Positions 17,110 to 27,400 of a DNA stretch of 64,000 bases are shown here, one piece after another. The position numbers and the translations under genes were made by a program. Under the pieces are notes generated by a model, which was not told the DNA's origin, searched no databases, and saw only the letters and a list, made by a program, of their open reading frames with translations. The first letter of the stretch is position 1. Every line of letters begins with the position of its first letter. Where the stretch lies: contig CAZQIZ010000012.1 in the NCBI GenBank assembly GCA_964593585.1, positions 1 to 64,000 of the forward strand, given 5' to 3'. This DNA is from JACQFV01 sp964593585. GTDB taxonomy: Bacteria > Zixibacteria > MSB-5A5 > WJJR01.

Positions 17110-19262
17110 GCGACGCGCCTAACGGTCGCCGCCCCGTCGCGCCGATCCGTGTGCTCCTGGTCGATGACGACGAGGACGATTTCGTCATCACCCGGCGTCT
17201 GCTGCGAGAGGGCGGCAACGGTGGGATCGAACTGGAGTGGATTGCCGACGTTGACGAGGCGCGGCGGGTGATCGCCGAGCGCCGGCACGATGTCTATCTG
17301 CTCGATTACGCGCTGGGCCCGGTGACGGGGGTGCAGTTGATGCGCGAGGCGCTGGCGGACGGCGGCCTGGCGCCGATGATCATCCTCACCGGACAGGGCG
17401 CCGCCGACCACGACATGGAGGCGCTCTCGGCCGGGGCGGCCGACTACCTCGTCAAAGGAGAGTGCTCCGGGCCACTTCTGGCCCGCACGATTCGCTACGC
17501 GCTGGAGAAGACACGTTCGCTGGTGGCGTTACAGCAAAGCGAGGAACGCTACGCGCTGGCGGTCGAGGGCGCCAGCGATGGACTCTGGGACTGGGATTTG
17601 GACGCCAAGGTCATCTACCTGTCGCCGCGCTGGAAGCGGATGCTCGGATACGATCCGGCTGAGATTGGGCGCAGCGTGCACGAATGGTTCGGGCGGGTGC
17701 ATCCCGATGATCGCGCCCGCGTGCAGTCGGAGATGTCGGCGCACCTGTCGGGCGAGATGCCGCAGTTTGAAAGCGAGCACCGTCTGCAGACCCGCCAAGG
17801 CGTGTACCGTTGGGTGTACGCCCGTGGGCTGGCGGTCCGTCGCGCGGACGGCACGCCCTACCGGATCGCGGGGTCGCTCTCCGACATCCACGCGCGCAAG
17901 ATCGCCGAGGAGCAAATCATCCGCGGGTCGATGTACGACGCGCTGACGGGACTGCCCAACCGGGTGCTCTTAAAGGACCGGCTGCTTCAGCAACTGCGGT
18001 ACGCCGAGCGCCACGAGGGGTATCTGTTCGCGATTCTCTTCGTCGATCTGGACTGCTTCAAATTGGTCAACGACAGTCTCGGTCACATGCGGGCCGATCA
18101 GTTGCTGGTGGCGGCGGGGCAGCGGGTGCAGAACAATCTGCGGCCCGGCGACACGGTGGCGCGGTTCGGCGGCGACGAGTTTGTGATCCTGCTGACCGAC
18201 GTTGCCGACGAAGAGGCGGCGGTGATGGTGGCCGAGCGGGTTCAGGCCGATTTCATGCGGCCGTTTTCGATCGACGGCGAGGAAGTGTTGACGACGATGA
18301 GCGTCGGGATTGTGGTGCATGGATCGGGACGCGCCACGCCCGATGAGATTTTGCGCGATGCCGACACCGCGATGTACATGGCCAAACAGCGCGGCGGCGC
18401 CGGCTATGTGGTCTTCGGCGCGGAGATGGGCGGCAACGCGTCGGTGCAGTTGCAACTGCGCGCCGATCTGCGCCGGGCGGTGGCGGCGCAGTCGCTGGCG
18501 TTGCGCTACCAGCCCATCCTGCGGCTCTCGGATGGAAACATCGCGGGCTTTGAGGCGCTGTTGCGCTGGGAGCATCCGGAGCGGGGCGCGGTCGATCCGA
18601 TGGAGTTTATCCCGGCGGCGGAGAGCACCGGGCTGATCGTGCCGTTGGGACGCTGGGCGTTGATGCAGGCCTGCCGCACCGCGGCCGCCTGGCAGACAGA
18701 CGGCGCGGCGGCGGTCCCGATCAGCGTCAACCTCTCGGCCCGGCAATTGCAGCGCAGCGATTTCCTCTCGTCGTTGGAGGCGGTCCTGCGTGAATCCGGA
18801 TTGCCGGCGTCGGCGCTGGTGTTGGAGTTGACCGAAACCGCGTTGTTTGCGCATTCCGAACCGGTAGTGCGGGCGCTGGAGGGCATCCGCGCGCTGGGGA
18901 TTTCATTGCACATCGACGATTTCGGCACCGGGTACTCATCGCTCAATTACCTGGCGCGTCTGCCAGTCACCGCGCTGAAGGTCGACCGCAGTTTTGTGCA
19001 GGGGCTGGGTCGCGACGAAGGAAGTCGGAAGATCATCCGCGGCGTGGTGACGCTGGCGCACAGTCTTGGCATTGAGGTGATCGCCGAAGGCATCGAGACC
19101 GCGGCGCAACTGCGGCTTTTGCGCGACGAAATGGAATGCGATTTCGGGCAGGGGTATCTGTATGCGCGCGCGCTGGAAAGCGATGAGGCATTCTCCTGTC
19201 TGGTCCGTCAACCGTGGAAACGCGTCCCGCAATCGGGGCCCCAGACCGCTGCCACGTCCTAA
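17043..19262 (+). CDS. response regulator with REC, PAS, GGDEF and EAL domains
   Basis: The roughly 739-residue cytosolic protein has a receiver domain (VLLVDDDEDDF; probable phosphorylated Asp in YLLDYALG), a PAS domain with PAC segment (DGLWDWDLDAK through GSLSDIHARK), a GGDEF domain with intact RFGGDEF, and an EAL domain with EALLRW, NLSARQL, ELTET, DDFGTGYSSL and EVIAEGIET. By sequence both cyclic-di-GMP synthesis and breakdown are possible. The start at 17043 lies inside the kinase gene after AGGACGAG. The pair links an external signal to c-di-GMP. The receiver's DDDEDDF style is typical of hybrid regulators next to phytochrome-like kinases. Confidence 0.92.
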   Translation: MDRHRSFARAAATGGPVERRVVGDAPNGRRPVAPIRVLLVDDDEDDFVITRRLLREGGNGGIELEWIADVDEARRVIAERRHDVYLLDYALGPVTGVQLMREALADGGLAPMIILTGQGAADHDMEALSAGAADYLVKGECSGPLLARTIRYALEKTRSLVALQQSEERYALAVEGASDGLWDWDLDAKVIYLSPRWKRMLGYDPAEIGRSVHEWFGRVHPDDRARVQSEMSAHLSGEMPQFESEHRLQTRQGVYRWVYARGLAVRRADGTPYRIAGSLSDIHARKIAEEQIIRGSMYDALTGLPNRVLLKDRLLQQLRYAERHEGYLFAILFVDLDCFKLVNDSLGHMRADQLLVAAGQRVQNNLRPGDTVARFGGDEFVILLTDVADEEAAVMVAERVQADFMRPFSIDGEEVLTTMSVGIVVHGSGRATPDEILRDADTAMYMAKQRGGAGYVVFGAEMGGNASVQLQLRADLRRAVAAQSLALRYQPILRLSDGNIAGFEALLRWEHPERGAVDPMEFIPAAESTGLIVPLGRWALMQACRTAAAWQTDGAAAVPISVNLSARQLQRSDFLSSLEAVLRESGLPASALVLELTETALFAHSEPVVRALEGIRALGISLHIDDFGTGYSSLNYLARLPVTALKVDRSFVQGLGRDEGSRKIIRGVVTLAHSLGIEVIAEGIETAAQLRLLRDEMECDFGQGYLYARALESDEAFSCLVRQPWKRVPQSGPQTAATS

Positions 19263-19421
19263 CGCGTTACCAGTCTTCGTTATACGATTGCGGATTTCCC
19301 CTCGATTCCGTAGTTTCTGCCGTCGGATGCGATGTATAAGTTACATGTAGCCGGCGAGGGTCGCCTTGCCGCAGAGTCCATCATTCACGGAAGCGCCGGC
19401 ATGACACAGAGGAGGATGGTT

Positions 19422-20258
19422 ATGGAATTCAATCGAGGCATTACCACAGTCGCGATCGTGGCAATCGTTGCCCTGTTGATCGGTTGCGGCCAGAGTCAGA
19501 AACAGTCGCAAAGCGGAATGACCGACTCGACGCAGGTGGCCGCGACGGAACCGGCGCAGATGCCGCCGACAACCGAGCCGGCCAGCAAGCCGGCGACGCA
19601 ACCGGCCACATCGCAGCCGTCGACCAGCAAGCCGGCGGCGAGCAAACCGTCCACTTCGGGCGGCAGCACGACGTCCCAGCCCGCCAAGCCGGCGGTCCAG
19701 GAGCCGGCGCAGCCCAAGATGGTGACCATCCCATCCGGGACCAAATTGACGGTGGCGCTGGAGACGCATCTTCGGACTGACTCGAACGCGGTCGGGGACC
19801 GTTTCCGGGCGCGCACCACCGATGCGATTCGCATTGATGAGATGACGGTGCTGCCGGCCGGTTCGGAAGTGCGCGGCCGTCTGACGCATGTCGAAGAGCC
19901 GCATCGCACCGCTGGGAAGGCGCAGATGACGCTGGCTTTCGAGGAAATCATCGACCCCAGCGGTCAGGCGCACAGCATCAGCGCTCCGCCGATTGCCCTG
20001 GAAGGCGAAGGGGACAAAATCAGCGACGAGGAGAAGGTCGCCGGCGGCGCGGTGGTCGGCGGCATCATCGGCGCGCTGACCAGCAAGAACAAGGGCAAGG
20101 GGGCGCTGACCGGCGCCGCGGCCGGCGCAGCCGCCGGCGGCGCGATCGCCCTGGCCACCAAAGGCCGGCAACTGGATCTCCCGCCGGGGCAGCAGTTCTC
20201 GGTCGAACTGAGCGCGCCGGTGACGATTCCGGTCTCGCAACTGACCGCGGGCAACTAA
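19422..20258 (+). CDS. glycine-zipper lipoprotein with TPSK-rich linker
   Basis: The 278-residue product starts at an ATG preceded by GAGGAGG and carries a lipoprotein signal ending in the lipobox LIGC. A low-complexity linker rich in Thr, Pro, Ser, Lys and Ala (about residues 30-100) follows. Next is a beta-rich domain beginning VTIPSGTKLTVAL with AGSEVRGRL, a form common in envelope proteins of unknown role. A glycine-zipper stretch (GGAVVGGIIGALTS and GAAAGAAAGGAIAL) then suggests membrane insertion or oligomer packing. It has no operon partner and is followed by a terminator. Confidence 0.75.
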   Translation: MEFNRGITTVAIVAIVALLIGCGQSQKQSQSGMTDSTQVAATEPAQMPPTTEPASKPATQPATSQPSTSKPAASKPSTSGGSTTSQPAKPAVQEPAQPKMVTIPSGTKLTVALETHLRTDSNAVGDRFRARTTDAIRIDEMTVLPAGSEVRGRLTHVEEPHRTAGKAQMTLAFEEIIDPSGQAHSISAPPIALEGEGDKISDEEKVAGGAVVGGIIGALTSKNKGKGALTGAAAGAAAGGAIALATKGRQLDLPPGQQFSVELSAPVTIPVSQLTAGN

Positions 20259-20279
20259 CCGATTTTCGGCAGAGCAACC

Positions 20280-20316
20280 GACGGGCGCCAGCGACGTTGG
20301 CGCCCGTTGTGTCTTT
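20280..20316 (+). terminator. rho-independent terminator after the glycine-zipper lipoprotein
   Basis: ACGGGCGCCA (20281-20290) pairs with TGGCGCCCGT (20298-20307) and is followed by a T-rich stretch (TGTGTCTTTCT). It lies between converging genes and may serve mainly the plus-strand lipoprotein. Confidence 0.7.
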
Positions 20317-20329
20317 CTGTCTGCTGACC

Positions 20330-21004
20330 CTACCAGAGTCCGGGCACGAGACGGTAACGCACCGCCGCAGCGTAGGCCTCATACCCGTCCAAGTTGCGCC
20401 GCAGGAATTGATCTTCGAGAATGGCCCGACGCAGGATGACGAGGGCATACCCCATCGCGGGAATCATCGCCAGCCATGATCCCAACGCCAGCGCGCTGGC
20501 GGGGACCGAGAGCACCATGCCGAGGTATCCGGGATGGCGGACAAAACGGTAAGGACCAAGCGTCACCAGGTGGTGACCCCGGTCCTCCTGTAAGCGGACC
20601 ACCGGCGAGAAGAAGCGGTTAACGACCACGGCCCAGATAGTCAGACCGCCAAAGATGGTAAAAACCAAGAGTCCCACAAGTTGGAGGAGTGGTGGGACAG
20701 AGGCGGACCAGAGGAGGCGGCCAACATCGAGCGGTGCGATAATCCAATGAGCGGCAAAGAGTAGCGTGGAGAAATGCCAAGTGAAGTGATCGACTCCGCC
20801 GGGGCCGGGGCGGTTGCGCTCGCCTGCCAGCCCTGGGTCCATTCGCAGAGCGATCCACAGGCCTTTTCCAACACAGACAACGAAATAGCCCCAGTACATC
20901 GGCAAGTCCACACGCCCGGCCGACCCAAACAGCAGCAGTCCGAACAGACAGGAGGCGACTAGCCATTGCCCGATGCGGACCGACCGGTTGTGTGCGATGA
21001 CCAC
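20330..21004 (-). CDS. isoprenylcysteine methyltransferase-like membrane protein
   Basis: Polytopic membrane protein with about five hydrophobic spans and the hallmark C-terminal motif of the ICMT/phospholipid-methyltransferase family: GPYRFVRHPGYLG followed by a span and then EDQFLRRNLDGYEAYAAAV. Bacterial members use S-adenosylmethionine to methylate lipids or other small targets; the substrate here is unknown. The GTG at 21004 has AGGTGGT upstream and is my preferred start; a TTG at 21028 would add eight residues. It stands alone. Confidence 0.8.
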   Translation of the reverse strand: MVIAHNRSVRIGQWLVASCLFGLLLFGSAGRVDLPMYWGYFVVCVGKGLWIALRMDPGLAGERNRPGPGGVDHFTWHFSTLLFAAHWIIAPLDVGRLLWSASVPPLLQLVGLLVFTIFGGLTIWAVVVNRFFSPVVRLQEDRGHHLVTLGPYRFVRHPGYLGMVLSVPASALALGSWLAMIPAMGYALVILRRAILEDQFLRRNLDGYEAYAAAVRYRLVPGLW

Positions 21005-21464
21005 CGAACCACCACCTGTTGAACTCAAGTCAAACTACGGAAAGACCTTACGGGCGAAGTACACAACGCCGACAGTGATCCATACGATTCGGAGTCGGCG
21101 ACCTGTTTGGACTAAAACGGTCGCGTTGCCCGGACTTGGGCAGGTCCAGGTCGCAGCCGGAGAGATTTTGTGGGAATTAAGGAAATAGCGCTTGCCGGAA
21201 TCGCCTCTGGGCGTTAATTTCATCTTGAGGCAAACGGCGGAAGTGGAGTTCGCCTTTCCTCTCTTTGTCTGCGTCTCACAAGTTGTCTGACCGTCGTACC
21301 GGTTGAACTGACAAGGGAAGAAACCTGCAGAGTGGCATTGTCTGCGGAGTGATAGCGCAAGGATGCGCGCTCCGGACGGGTCGCAGAACCGTGTGAGGGC
21401 ATTCTATTCACATTCGTATGCGAGGACGTTGTTGCACATGATGGATTGAGAGAGGTTTTCGCAC
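21005..21464. other. intergenic region, no gene seen
   Basis: 460 bases between the methyltransferase and the giant secreted protein gene. Short open frames here have no family features and poor composition. The region should hold the promoter and leader of the downstream gene, whose ATG is preceded by GAGAGAGG. No clear operator or RNA element was recognised. Confidence 0.4.
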
Positions 21465-24400
21465 ATGCGCTCCCCACACCGCGGTCGCCGTTGCGGGCAG
21501 ATGCAGTCGGTCTGTCTGAGTGGTCGTTTCCTGCAATTCTGTCTTCCGGCGCTGTTTGCCTTGCTGGCCTTGTCGCCGAACGTGCCGCTGGCTGGCACCG
21601 GCAGCGCCAGCATCAGCACGGATCAGTCGGAGTATCTCCTCGGCGACACCGTGGTGTTTACCGGAGCCGGGTACGGCGCCGGCGAAATCGTGCTGATGGA
21701 AGTGCAGCGTCTCGACGGCACGGTGTATGATTCCTGGACAGTGACGGCATCGTCGACGGGGTCGTTCACCACCGCCTGGCCCTCGACGGTCAACCTGTAC
21801 GAGGGCGTGGTGCTCGAGGCGGCTGCGGAAGCGGATCCGTCGGGGCTGGTGGCGACGACGACGTTTGTCCTGGCGCCGCCGGCGGTCTCGCTTGAGCAGA
21901 TGCGCAACGGCGCGGCCGGTTCACCGGCCAGTCCGATCAACTGGGTGAACGGCAACGCTGGCGCATCGAATTCGCATCTGACGGAGAAGTGGTCGCAGGC
22001 CTACCGCGCGGTCTTCACCGACCTGACCGCGGGCGACACGATCGAATTTGTCGTCGGTTACGACATTACCCACAGTGGCAAGCACGCCATCGATTACCTG
22101 ACCTACTACGATCGGATCAACGATCCTGCGCACACGTCGCTGTACGGGCACGCGCAGGAAACGATCGATCCGCTGCTGGGTGTCGGGGCGTTGCCGGGTC
22201 CGGTCTATGCGCCGATTCCGCCGCCGCCGCTGTCGTCTTGCACGCTGGTGGTCCCCAACCCGCCGGGACCGGCGCAACTGCAGCCGTGCACGAGTTTCGA
22301 CAACCTTGATAATGATCCCACGCAAGTGCGGATGACGCTGTATGGCGGCGCGTTCTCGGTCCCGACGCCGGTGAGTTATGACGCGGCCGGGGATCCGACG
22401 CAGGCGCAATCGGAGGCGCGGGTGCGGGTGAAGTTCGTGGCCGGCGGCTCGACGGCGGTGCTGCTCTGGGGCGGACACCTGGCCTCCAACACCGACTGGG
22501 GCGCCGGGAATTCCGCCAGCGGCATCAGCGGCTCGCCTTACCACAGCCGTGCCATTGAACTGCGTGTCAACGGTGACTTGAAGAATGTCGGCAACCAGGA
22601 TCGGTCGCTGTCAGCCGAGGCCGTCGCGCCGTGCGACGTGACGATTACCTGCCCGCCCAACAAGACCATCGCCTGCACGGAATCCACCGATCCGTCGAAC
22701 ACCGGCACCCCCACCTACACGGCCAACAACGCGTGCGGCACGGTGACGCTGACATACCATGATGCCGTCTCCGGCGCATGTCCCGTGACGATCCTGCGTA
22801 CCTGGGTGGCCATGGGGTCAGGAGGCGGCGACAGTTGCATCCAGACCATCACGGTCGTCGACACGCTGAAGCCGACGCTGGTCGGGTGTCCGGCCAATGT
22901 CACGGTCTCGTGCGGCGCGGTCCCGGCGCCGGCCACGGTGACGGCGACGGACAACTGCGACCCGTCGGTCGCGGTCGTCTATTCCCAGACCTCGTCGTTG
23001 TCCGGTTGCGGCGGGTACACGGGCACGATCACCCGCAAATGGGTGGCCACCGATGATTGCGGCAACAAGGACTCGTGCCTGCAGACGATCACCGTGGTGG
23101 ACACGCAAGCGCCGACCTGCAACATCGGGGCCGGACCGTTCAATTTCACGCAGTGCGCGCCGGCAGCGGTGACGATCCCGGTGTCGGCGACGGACAATTG
23201 CGACGCCTCGGTCACCTGCGCGGTGGCTGCGGGGCCGGGGACGGTCAGTGCCGGCAACTGGACCTACACGCCATCGGGTGACGAGAGCTTCAGCGTCACG
23301 ATCCGCTGCACCGACGATTGCGGCAATTACTGCGAGCAATCGTTCAACGTCACTTTCGCCATCAACGATCCGCCGGCGTGCGCCACAGTGTCCGACACCA
23401 CCTACTTCCAGTGCGCGCCGACGCAGGTGTGCCGTCCGGTTTCGGCCACCGATCCGAACGGCAATCTGAGTGGGTGCGCGGTGGTGGCCGGTCCGGGCAC
23501 GGTCTCCGACGGCAACTGGTGCTACACGCCATCAGGGGACGAGACGGTCAATGTGACCATCCGTTGCACCGACGCCTGCGGCGCCTTCTGCGAAGAAAGT
23601 TTCAGTGTCACCTTTGTGATCAACGACCGGCCGGTGTGCTCGCCGATCGCGGACACCAGCTATTTCCAATGCGCGCCGACGCAGGTCTGCCGTCCGTATG
23701 GCTCGACCGATCCGAACGGCAATCTGAGCGGCTGCGCGATCGTGAGCGGGCCGGGAACCTTGTCGGGCGGCAACTGGTGCTACACGCCGTCGGGCGACGA
23801 GACAGTCAGCGTCACCATCCGCTGCACCGATGCCTGTGGCGCCTTCTGCGACGAATCGTTCAGCGTCACATTCCAGATCAACGATCCGCCGGTGGTGGAT
23901 CTTGGCAGCGACATCTCCCTGCCGCAGACCTTCCCGCAGAACCCGGTCTGCTTCAACTACACAGTCAGCGATCCGAACGGCCTGGCCGGGATCACCGAGA
24001 CGCTGGTCGGCGCGCCGGGCGGCACGAGCTTCGACACCAGTTTGAATCAGATTTGCTTCACGCCGCCGGGGACGGGGATCTATGAGTTTATCGTCTCCGC
24101 CACCGATCCGTGCGGCGCCTCCGATGTTGACACGCTGTATGTGCTGATTTCCGCCACGCAGCCGCCGGTCTGCAACCTGCCCGGCGACACCAGTGTCCTG
24201 CAGTGCACGCCGACCCAGATTTGTCTGCCGGTGTCGGCGACGGGCATCCATGGTCCGGTGACTTGCGCGGTCACCTCCGGCCCGGGGACGGTCGCGGGCG
24301 GGCAGTGGTGCTACACGCCGGTTGGCGACGGCGCGGTGACGGTGACGATCACCTGCACGGACACGCTGGGTGTCACCTGCAGCGGATCCTTCACAGTGAC

Positions 24401-27400
24401 CTTCGAAATCAACGACGCGCCGGTGTGTTCGCCGATTGCGGATACATCCTACTTCCAATGCGCGCCGACCCAGGTTTGTCGTCCTTATGGTTCGACCGAT
24501 CCGAATGGCAACCTGACCGGTTGCGCAATTGTCAGCGGGCCGGGGACCTTGTCGGGCGGCAACTGGTGCTACACGCCGACAGGCAACGAGACGGTCAACG
24601 TCACCATTAGTTGCACCGACGCCTGCGGGGCCTTCTGTGAGGAGTCGTTCAGCGTTACGTTTGTGATCAACGACGCGCCGGTGTGTTCGCCGATTGCGGA
24701 TACAACCTACTTCCAGTGCGCCCCGACTCAGGTCTGCCGTCCCTATGGTTCGACCGATCCGAATGGCAACCTGACCGGTTGCGCCATCGTCAGCGGGCCG
24801 GGGACCTTGTCGGGCGGCAACTGGTGCTACACGCCGACAGGCAACGAGACGGTCAACGTCACCATTAGTTGCACCGACGCCTGCGGGGCCTTCTGTGAGG
24901 AGTCGTTCAGCGTTACGTTTGTGATCAACGACGCGCCGGTTTGCTCCCCGATTGCGGATACGAGCTACTTCCAGTGTGCCCCGACTCAGGTCTGCCGTCC
25001 GTATGCATCCACTGATGCCAACGGCAACCTGACCGGTTGCGCAATTGTGAGCGGTCCGGGGACGTTGTCGGGCGGCAACTGGTGTTACACGCCGACAGGC
25101 GACGAGACGGTCAACGTCACCATTCGTTGCACCGATGCCTGCGGCGCGTTCTGCGAGGAATCGTTCAGTGTTACGTTTGTGATCAATGATGCCCCGATCT
25201 GTTCGCCGATTGCGGACACGACTTACTTCCAGTGCGCTCCGACTCAGGTCTGCCGTCCGTATGGTTCGACCGACCCGAATGGCAACCTGACCGGTTGCGC
25301 GATTGTGAGCGGTCCGGGGACGTTGTCGGGCGGCAACTGGTGTTACACGCCGACGGGCGATGAGACAGTCAATGTGACCATCCGTTGCACCGACGCCTGC
25401 GGCGCCTTGTGTGAGGAGTCATTCAGCGTCACGTTTGATATCAACGACGCGCCGGTTTGTTCGCCGATTGCGGATACGAGCTACTTCCAGTGTGCCCCGA
25501 CTCAGGTCTGCCGTCCGTATGGTTCGACCGATCCGAATGGCAACCTGACCGGTTGCGCGATTGTGAGCGGGCCGGGGACGTTGTCGGGCGGCAACTGGTG
25601 CTACACGCCGACGGGCGACGAGACGGTCAATGTCACCATCCGTTGCACCGACGCCTGCGGCGCCTTCTGCGAGGAATCGTTCAGCGTCACGTTTGATATC
25701 AACGACGCGCCCGTGTGCTCGCCGATTGCGGATACGAGCTACTTCCAGTGTGCCCCGACTCAGGTCTGCCGTCCGTATGGTTCGACCGATCCGAATGGCA
25801 ACCTGACCGGTTGCGCGATTGTGAGCGGGCCGGGGACGTTGTCGGGCGGCAACTGGTGCTACACGCCGACGGGCGACGAGACGGTCAATGTCACCATCCG
25901 TTGCACCGACGCCTGCGGCGCCTTCTGCGAGGAATCGTTCAGCGTCACCTTCATGATCGGCATGCCGCCGCAGATAGTGTGCGCGCCGAATGCAACTTAC
26001 ACCTGTGACACGCAGGTACCGCCGTGCAGCCCGTCGGATGTGACGGTGACCGGCGGGGCGGGCACGGTGACGGTGACCTGCCAGTCGAGCAACAACGGCG
26101 GCACCGGCTGCCCGGGCAATCCGCTGATTTACACGTACACTTACACCGCCACGGATTCCTGCGGCGCGCAGGCACAGTGTGTGCGAACTTTGACGGTTAT
26201 CGACAACGTGGCGCCAACGCTGTCCGGCTGTCCGGCCAACGTGACGATTGCCTGCAACGCGCCGCTGCCGCCGCCGGCCACGGTCACCGCGGCCGACAAT
26301 TGCGATCCGAGCGTCGCGGTCACATTGTCGGAGACGTCAAACCTGACCGGATGCGGTGGGAACACCGGCACGGTCACGCGCGTGTGGACGGCGACCGACG
26401 ATTGCGGCAACAGTGTGTCGTGCACGCAAGTGATCACGATCCAGGACACCCAGGCGCCGACGTGCAACATTCCGAGCGATTCTGTGATTCGTCTGCAATG
26501 CGCGCCGGCCAAGATCACGGTGCCGGTCTCCGCGACCGACAACTGCGATCCGGCGGTCATCTGCGACGTGGTGGCCGGGCCGGGGACGGTCATCTACGGC
26601 AACTGGGAATACACGCCGGTCAGCGAGGGCACGTTCGAGGTGACCATCCGCTGCACCGACGATTGCGGCAACTTCTGCGAGGGTTCGTTTGTGGTCTCGG
26701 TGCAGTTCAATGATCCGCCGACGATCGCGCTGGGTCCGGACCAGTCGGTCTTCCAGTGCGCGCCGGCGCCGATTTGCGTGAACTACACCGTCTCCGATCC
26801 CAACACCACGGCGGGTCTCACCGAGACGCTGTTGTCCGGTCCTCCCGGCGCGGTCTTGAACGCCGGGGCCGATCAGGTCTGCTTCACGCCGGCCGGGGCA
26901 GGCGCCTACACGATCATTGTCCGCGCCTCCGACCACTGCGGCGCGAGCGATGTCGACACGGTGGTTGTGAATGTCTCGATCAACGCGCCGCCGACCATCT
27001 CGTTTGGTCCCGACCTGACACGCTTCCTCTGCGCGCCGGCGCCGTTGTGCATCGGCTACAGCGCCTCCGACCCGAACGGCAACGCGCTGACCGAGGTCCT
27101 GCTGTCCGGACCGTCAGGGGCCACACTGAATGCCGCAGCCGATCAGGTCTGCTTCACGCCGTCGGCGTCGGGGAATTACACGTTCATCGTGCGGGTGCAG
27201 GATACCTGCGGCGCGAGCGATGTGGACACGGTCAGTGTGATCGTGACGCTCAACCTGCCGCCGATCGCGGTGGGCCCGAATGACACGTCGCTGTTCCAGT
27301 GCGCCCCCGCGCCGTTCTGTCTGCCGGTCGGCGGGATCGATCCGGAGGGCCGGCCGCTGGTGATCACCAAGATCAACGGTCCGGGCACGATCGCCGCCGG

